Positions 59,060 through 64,000 of a stretch of 64,000 nucleotides of DNA are shown in pieces. Each line of letters opens with the position of its first letter. Positions within the stretch are counted from its first letter, which is position 1. The position numbers and the translations under genes are program-made. Source of the DNA: Actinophytocola algeriensis (GTDB lineage Bacteria; Actinomycetota; Actinomycetes; Mycobacteriales; Pseudonocardiaceae); the NCBI RefSeq assembly GCF_014203735.1, contig NZ_JACHJQ010000001.1, positions 1,227,269-1,291,268 on the forward strand, in the 5' to 3' direction. The notes below the pieces were generated by a model. The model saw only the letters and a list, made by a program, of their open reading frames with translations, searched no databases and was not told where the DNA came from.

Positions 59060-61720
59060 CCGCGCCACCGCCGCGATCCTGGTGAGGAGACCCGGCCGGT
59101 GCAGCGCCTTGCGGAAGTGGTCCTGCCGGTCGTCGAGCGACGCCCCTTCCAGGTCGTCGTCGAAGAGGTCGGCGAGCGCGGTCCACAGCCGGTGCCGTTC
59201 GAGGCAGAGCCTGCCGATCGTCCTCGCCGACGAGGTCGTGGGGTCGAAACTCGCGACGAGCACCGACCGCCTGACCGGCATGCTCCACACCGCGCCCATG
59301 GCGTTGGGGCAGGTCGCGTCGCCCTTCGGCCTGCGGTCGAGCTGGTGGAGCGCGGCCGCGAGGACGGCCATGCGGTCGTTGCAGGTCGCGATGTACTCCT
59401 CCGCGAGCCGGTCGACCATCGCGATCGAGTCGTTCATCGCGGTGCGCAGGTCGCGCAGCGCCACCTCGCCGACCGCGTTGGCGTAGCGCGTGTAGAGCCC
59501 TTCCTGGCTGAACGTCGGCAGCCCCACCCCACCGCCGTGGAGTTCCTCGGCGAGGAAGAGGTCCGCGTCGTGCCTGGTGCGCCAGTCCCGGTGGCTCACC
59601 GAGAGCCGGGCGATCTGGCGCCAGGCGCCGCACTCGAGCGCGTGCCACGCCTCGAGGTCCGCCGGTGTGCCGCCACCGGCCGTCGCCCGGTTCGCCCACA
59701 GCTCCGCCATCCGGCGCGCCGTCCCGGCGATCAGCCCGACCTGGTAGGACACCAGCTCCCACACGTGCGTCCGCAGTGGCCGCAGCGGCACGGGCCGGGT
59801 GGGGGAGAAGGTGACCATCTCGAAGTTGCGGAACTCCGGGGTGCCGCGGAGCGTCGCGAGGTCGGGGTCCTCGTACAGCAGCCACGACCGCCGCTGCGCG
59901 AGGTAGCCGCTGTGGCTGCCTGCCGCCGCGCGGTGGAGGTGGCTGATCGCGAGCTTGCGGAACGGGATCCGCGAGTCGTCGTTCGCGCGGGCCGCCGGCT
60001 CGAGGAGCGGCACCGCGCAGATGCACGCCACGTTGTAGTGCTCGTGCCAGCTCGCCCTGCCGAACCGGGGGATCAGGGCGTCGATGGACCGGCGCAGGCG
60101 CTTCTCGGTGGCGGGCCAGGTGCCTTCGGTGAGGAGACCGGAGAGCCACGGCGGGGCGGGTGCCTTCTTCCAGACCCGTTGGTACCGGATGGGCGCCCCG
60201 GCGCCCGCCTGTGCCATGGCGCGCCGGAACACGGCCCAGATCAGCGAGACCTGCAGGCCGCGCAGGGTGACGATGGCCGACGAGTCCCGTTGCGCGAACC
60301 GGCGGATCCAGCGCGAGTAGCGCGGGTAGTCGGTGATCAGGCGTTCGAACTCGTACTGGCTGAGCGTGCACAGGTACTGGCGCAGGACGGCCGCGCGGTG
60401 TTCGCGTTCCGTCCGCGACAGGGCGCTCAGCCCGTCGGTGGCCAGCACCATGTCGCGCGTGAGCTCGTCGGTGAACGGCAGGCTGTCCTTCCTGATGTGG
60501 TCGCGCAGGGTGTACCGGTCGAGCCTGCGCTGGGCCAGGTCCCGCAGGTACCCGCGCTGCCGCTGGCGCGCGTTCCAGTGCGGCTCGTGCCCGCACTCGT
60601 TCTCCCGGAGCCACCACTGGTCGGCGATGCGGTCGCCGTGGCCGAGCATGAGTGCGTGCCGGAACCGGGCGACGAGCAGCGCCACACCCTGGTGGCGGTG
60701 GGCGCGGGACCGTTCCTCGCCGAAGTCGGCACCGTTCCACCACCTCGCGAGACCTTCGTTGCCCCGGCTGCAGATGGTGATCACGTCGTCGTAGGTGACG
60801 AGCGCGTCGAGGTGCATGTTCATCCGTTCCTGCAGCTGCGCGATCTCCAGCCGGATGTACACGTTGGCCGGGTCCAGCCGCAGCGCGCGGTAGAACTCGG
60901 CCAGTGCCTGGTCGAACCGGCGCTCGGCCTGGAACTGGTGCGCGCGCTGGTAGGCGTCGAAGAGCTCGCTGGGGAAGGCGTAGCCCCACCAGCTCGCCCA
61001 CTGCGGGCGGCGCTTGCAGATCCTGCTGCGCGGGAAGATCTGCGCCGCGACGGAGTTCGCCGCCCGTTCCAGGACCCGGTCCCAGGTGGTGTCCTCGATG
61101 ATGAGGGGCGCCGCCGCGAACTTGGGCAGCCGCATCAGCTCGACGACCAGTTTCGGCCGGTCCGCGGTCGCGACGGTGCCGGTGACCCGGTACGCGGCGG
61201 GCGGTCGCAGCAGCCGCAGCGCGCGGGCGGCGATCTTCCACCAGCTCGCCGTGGCCGCGTCGCCCACGTTCTCCACGACCTGGAGGAAGTCGTACGAGCC
61301 CGCGGCGCCGGGCAGTGCCGCCGGGCTGTAGATGCGTGACTCGGTGAGCTTGCGGGTGAACCCCGCGGTCAGCTCCCGCGCGGAGGGCGCCGCGCCGTCG
61401 CGGTCGTCGGCGAACTCGCTGACGTCCACGTGCAGGCCACGCGACGCGCTGCCCTCGATCCTGGCGCGCCCGAAGGAGTACATCGCGAGCAACGCGGTCA
61501 GCACGAGCAGCGCGGGTTGCACGACCACCCAGGTGACCGTCGTGGACACCGCGGTGGGCGCGGCAGGCGCCGGGCGGTCCGACACCAGCAGGTAGGGGCC
61601 GACGATGAGGGCCGCGCTCGCGAGCACGCACCCCGCGAGGCTGAGCCACCACAGCCACGGCCGGGCCTTGGGCAGGTCGGCGGTGGTCGCCCGCGATGCC
61701 GGGTCGCCGTTCCTGGGCAT
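59039..61720 (-). CDS. Large membrane-anchored TPR-like protein of unknown function
   Basis: The 893-aa protein has two N-terminal membrane helices (WWLSLAGCVLASAALIVG and VVVQPALLVLTALLAMYSFG). A globular region follows, then a short TPR-like helix pair (FDAYQRAHQFQAERRFDQALAEFYRALRLDPANVYIRLEIAQLQERM, about 248-300) and a long helical C-terminal half rich in Arg and Trp. I do not recognise the family. GGGGGATCCG precedes ATG 61720. It stands alone between the regulator and the FAD enzyme. Confidence 0.6.
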   Translation of the reverse strand: MPRNGDPASRATTADLPKARPWLWWLSLAGCVLASAALIVGPYLLVSDRPAPAAPTAVSTTVTWVVVQPALLVLTALLAMYSFGRARIEGSASRGLHVDVSEFADDRDGAAPSARELTAGFTRKLTESRIYSPAALPGAAGSYDFLQVVENVGDAATASWWKIAARALRLLRPPAAYRVTGTVATADRPKLVVELMRLPKFAAAPLIIEDTTWDRVLERAANSVAAQIFPRSRICKRRPQWASWWGYAFPSELFDAYQRAHQFQAERRFDQALAEFYRALRLDPANVYIRLEIAQLQERMNMHLDALVTYDDVITICSRGNEGLARWWNGADFGEERSRAHRHQGVALLVARFRHALMLGHGDRIADQWWLRENECGHEPHWNARQRQRGYLRDLAQRRLDRYTLRDHIRKDSLPFTDELTRDMVLATDGLSALSRTEREHRAAVLRQYLCTLSQYEFERLITDYPRYSRWIRRFAQRDSSAIVTLRGLQVSLIWAVFRRAMAQAGAGAPIRYQRVWKKAPAPPWLSGLLTEGTWPATEKRLRRSIDALIPRFGRASWHEHYNVACICAVPLLEPAARANDDSRIPFRKLAISHLHRAAAGSHSGYLAQRRSWLLYEDPDLATLRGTPEFRNFEMVTFSPTRPVPLRPLRTHVWELVSYQVGLIAGTARRMAELWANRATAGGGTPADLEAWHALECGAWRQIARLSVSHRDWRTRHDADLFLAEELHGGGVGLPTFSQEGLYTRYANAVGEVALRDLRTAMNDSIAMVDRLAEEYIATCNDRMAVLAAALHQLDRRPKGDATCPNAMGAVWSMPVRRSVLVASFDPTTSSARTIGRLCLERHRLWTALADLFDDDLEGASLDDRQDHFRKALHRPGLLTRIAAVARSAEPGV

Positions 61721-61907
61721 CGGATCCCCCTGTCTTCGTTCCCGGGGGATCGGGCGGACGGCAGCGGTCGTTAGCGGCGTAGTCGGGTTGTCCAGGATCT
61801 GTCCTGGCGGCGTCTTCGCTCGCGCAACTTTTGTTCCAGTTGGGCAGACTTTCGTTGCTACTGTTCAAAAGATTGCGTGTCCGGCAGTGGTGGCGGAAGG
61901 CGGATCC

Positions 61908-64000
61908 ATGGATCTCGAGATCTCCCGGCGAGCCGCTCTGGCGGGTGCCGGCGCGGCGGCGCTGTTCCTGGCCACCAGCGGCACCGCGGAAGCGGCACCG
62001 AAAGCACCCGGCCTCAAGTACTACTACCCCGTTCCGTCAGCGCCAGGCGAGGTCCGCGCCGACATCTGTGTCTACGGCGGCACGTCAGCCGGGGTCACCG
62101 CCGCCGTCAGGGCCGCGCGGCACGGCCGGTCCGTCGCGCTCGTCGTGTTCGGGCGGCACCTCGGGGGGCTCACCTCCTCCGGGCTCGGCGCCACCGACTC
62201 CGGGCGCATCGAGGCGATCGGGGGCCTGTCGCGGGAGTTCTACCGGCGGGTCGGTGCGCGCTACGGCAGACCGGAGTCGTTCGGGTTCGAACCGCATGTC
62301 GCCGAGAGCGTGTTCGACGACTGGGCCGCCGAGGAGGGCGTCCAGGTCTTCCGCGAACACCGTCTGTCCGGAGTGGACAGAGCGGGCAACCGGATCACCG
62401 CGCTGCGGACCGAGAACGGCAAGGTGTTCCGCGCGTCGGTCTACATCGACGCCTCCTACGAAGGCGACCTCCTCGCGGCGGCCGGGGTCAGCTACACCGT
62501 CGGCCGCGAGGGCAACGCGAAGTACGGCGAGACTCTCAACGGCGTGCAGGTCCGTTCCGGGCACCAGTTCCAGCGAAGCATCGACCCGTACCGCACGCCG
62601 GGTGACCCCACGAGCGGTCTCCTGCCGGGGGTGCAGGGCGAGCCGGTCGGCGACACCGGAGCCGGGGACCAGCGCATCCAGGCGTTCAACTTCCGCGTCT
62701 GCCTCACCAAGGCCGCGAACCGGCGGCCTTTCCCGCGCCCGCCCGGTTACGACCCCGCGCGGTACGAGCTGCTCCGCCGCTACCTCGCCGCGGGCGTCTG
62801 GGACGCCATGCGCCTCAACACCCCCATGCCGAACGGGAAGACCGACCTCAACAACAACGGCGCGGTCAGCACCGACAACATCGGCCGCAACCACCGCTGG
62901 CCCGACGGCGACCACCACGAACGGGAGCGGATCTTCCAGGACCACGTGACCTACCAGCAGGGCCTGCTGTACTACCTCGCGAACGACCCGGCCGTGCCAT
63001 CGGCGATCCGGGCCGAGGTCAGCGCGTGGGGCCTGCCCGCGGACGAGTTCGGCCAGACCGGTGGCTGGCCGCACGAGCTGTACATCCGCGAGGGCCGCCG
63101 CATGGTCGCCGACTACGTGGTGACCGAGCACGACTGCCGCTGGGCCCGCACGGCACCGGACCCGGTCGGGCTCGCCTCGTACACGATGGACTCGCACAAC
63201 TGCGCGCGTGTCGTGATCAACGGCCTGGCCCGCAACGAAGGCGACGTGCAGGTCGCGCCCGCCGGGCCGTACGGCATCTCCTACCGCGCGATCGTGCCGC
63301 GGCGGGGTGAGTGCGCGAACCTCGTGGTGCCGGTGGCGTTGTCCGCCTCGCACATCGCCTTCGGCTCGGCCCGCATGGAGCCGGTGTTCATGCTGCTCGG
63401 CCACGCGGCGGCGAGCGCGGCGCACCTCGCGCTCGCCGGCGGCCGCGCCGTGCAGGACGTCGACTATCCCACCCTGCGGCGCGCGCTGATCGCCGACGGC
63501 ATGGTCCTGACCTGGCCGCCGAACCAGGGACCGGTCACCATCGACGCTCCCGGCGCGCCCACCGCGGGCACGCCGTTCCCGGTGACCGCGGCCGTCGCGA
63601 ACCGCGAAGGTGTCGCGGTCACCGACGTCACGCTGTCCCTTGCCGCACCGGCGGGCTGGACCGCGACACCCGGCGACCGGACCACGCCTGCGCTGGCCGC
63701 CGGTGCCACGTTCGCGGCGGACTGGACGGTGACCGCCGCCGTGCCCGCGCAACTGCTCGAACCGGTGCGCCTCGCCGCCACCGCCACGTACACCGTCGGC
63801 GGGCAGGCGCTCACCTTCGAGCAGGCCAGGACGGTCACGGTGGCGGAGCCGGTCGCCGCGCCACTGCGGACCGCCGCGACCACCGAGGCGTACTTCGGCC
63901 AGCGCGGCGACCAGCTCGCGGTCCTCGCCGGCGGGCGGGACATGTGGACCGGCATCGACGAGTACGGCGCGATCTTCCACCCCGGCGTGCCGGCGACGGC
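61908..64000 (+). CDS. Tat-exported FAD-dependent oxidoreductase, 3' end outside window
   Basis: The visible 697 codons begin with a Tat signal (SRRAALAGAGAAALFLA). An FAD-binding domain of the PF12831 type follows: ICVYGGTSAGVTAAVRAARHG, GGLTSSGLGATDSG, and a late FAD motif around SARMEPVFMLLGHAAASAA. From about residue 545 a beta-sandwich NEW3-like domain appears (APTAGTPFPVTAAVANREG). Members are often annotated as xanthan-lyase-like and accompany polysaccharide utilisation. GGAAGG precedes ATG 61908. The frame is open at the window end. Confidence 0.82.
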   Translation, partial: MDLEISRRAALAGAGAAALFLATSGTAEAAPKAPGLKYYYPVPSAPGEVRADICVYGGTSAGVTAAVRAARHGRSVALVVFGRHLGGLTSSGLGATDSGRIEAIGGLSREFYRRVGARYGRPESFGFEPHVAESVFDDWAAEEGVQVFREHRLSGVDRAGNRITALRTENGKVFRASVYIDASYEGDLLAAAGVSYTVGREGNAKYGETLNGVQVRSGHQFQRSIDPYRTPGDPTSGLLPGVQGEPVGDTGAGDQRIQAFNFRVCLTKAANRRPFPRPPGYDPARYELLRRYLAAGVWDAMRLNTPMPNGKTDLNNNGAVSTDNIGRNHRWPDGDHHERERIFQDHVTYQQGLLYYLANDPAVPSAIRAEVSAWGLPADEFGQTGGWPHELYIREGRRMVADYVVTEHDCRWARTAPDPVGLASYTMDSHNCARVVINGLARNEGDVQVAPAGPYGISYRAIVPRRGECANLVVPVALSASHIAFGSARMEPVFMLLGHAAASAAHLALAGGRAVQDVDYPTLRRALIADGMVLTWPPNQGPVTIDAPGAPTAGTPFPVTAAVANREGVAVTDVTLSLAAPAGWTATPGDRTTPALAAGATFAADWTVTAAVPAQLLEPVRLAATATYTVGGQALTFEQARTVTVAEPVAAPLRTAATTEAYFGQRGDQLAVLAGGRDMWTGIDEYGAIFHPGVPAT

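Overview
The window is very GC-rich, dense in genes, and uses many GTG and TTG starts. It encodes mycothiol-dependent and deazaflavin-dependent enzyme families, a conservon, an ECF sigma/ZAS anti-sigma pair and many Tat or Sec exported proteins. Together these point to the chromosome of a filamentous actinomycete, most likely of the Pseudonocardiaceae (Lentzea/Saccharothrix/Actinosynnema-like). That placement is inferred from gene content, not from a marker gene. No tRNA, rRNA, CRISPR array or intact mobile element was seen.

Layout. 1-6.1 kb: the end of a secreted GH87 alpha-1,3-glucanase-like enzyme, then an arginase-fold protein and an exported RCC1-repeat protein on the minus strand. 6.3-14.5 kb: a TetM/OtrA-type ribosomal-protection GTPase preceded by an overlapping leader ORF, a TerC membrane protein, remnants of an NB-ARC regulator, an aminotransferase, a class A beta-lactamase lipoprotein, and a threonine-synthase-like gene divergent from a GntR regulator across a palindromic operator. 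15.2-25.5 kb: the most striking region, a tight five-gene operon of exported enzymes. These are GH172, an M23 peptidase, a lysozyme-like protein, a PGRP-type amidase and a GH43-like protein, and all carry the same six-blade FG-GAP/VCBS C-terminal module. A LacI-type palindrome precedes the operon and a strong terminator ends it. Acting together the enzymes could take apart an arabinan-decorated peptidoglycan wall, such as that of mycolic-acid bacteria.

25.5-34.2 kb: small DNA-binding and NYN-LOTUS genes, then the protocatechuate branch of the beta-ketoadipate pathway (pcaHGFIJ). An IclR regulator and pobA are transcribed the other way. Two copies of one palindrome sit at the same distance (53-54 bp) from the pcaH and pobA starts. 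34.2-39.5 kb: an FUSC membrane protein, a MarR regulator with paired operators, a mycothiol-dependent isomerase-family protein, a TPR protein, a frameshifted alpha/beta hydrolase and two small enzymes. 39.7-48.4 kb: an apparent SigL-type regulon of membrane redox proteins. It holds a Pro-rich surface protein, a DUF6529 membrane protein, a double-Rieske lipoprotein, the sigma/anti-sigma pair, a small lipoprotein, a DUF4142 protein, a haem-membrane/ferredoxin fusion, and a ferredoxin reductase with a very long disordered tail.

48.5-64 kb: an acyl-CoA dehydrogenase-like gene, a conservon (kinase-like ATPase, roadblock, DUF742, GTPase) ending in a GAF protein, a DnaJ-NERD fusion, small DUF proteins, an exported beta-propeller, a PucR/CdaR regulator, a large unknown TPR-like membrane protein, and a Tat-exported FAD oxidoreductase that runs off the end. 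Recurrent themes are leaderless starts, 4-bp start/stop overlaps within operons, and hairpin elements between genes.
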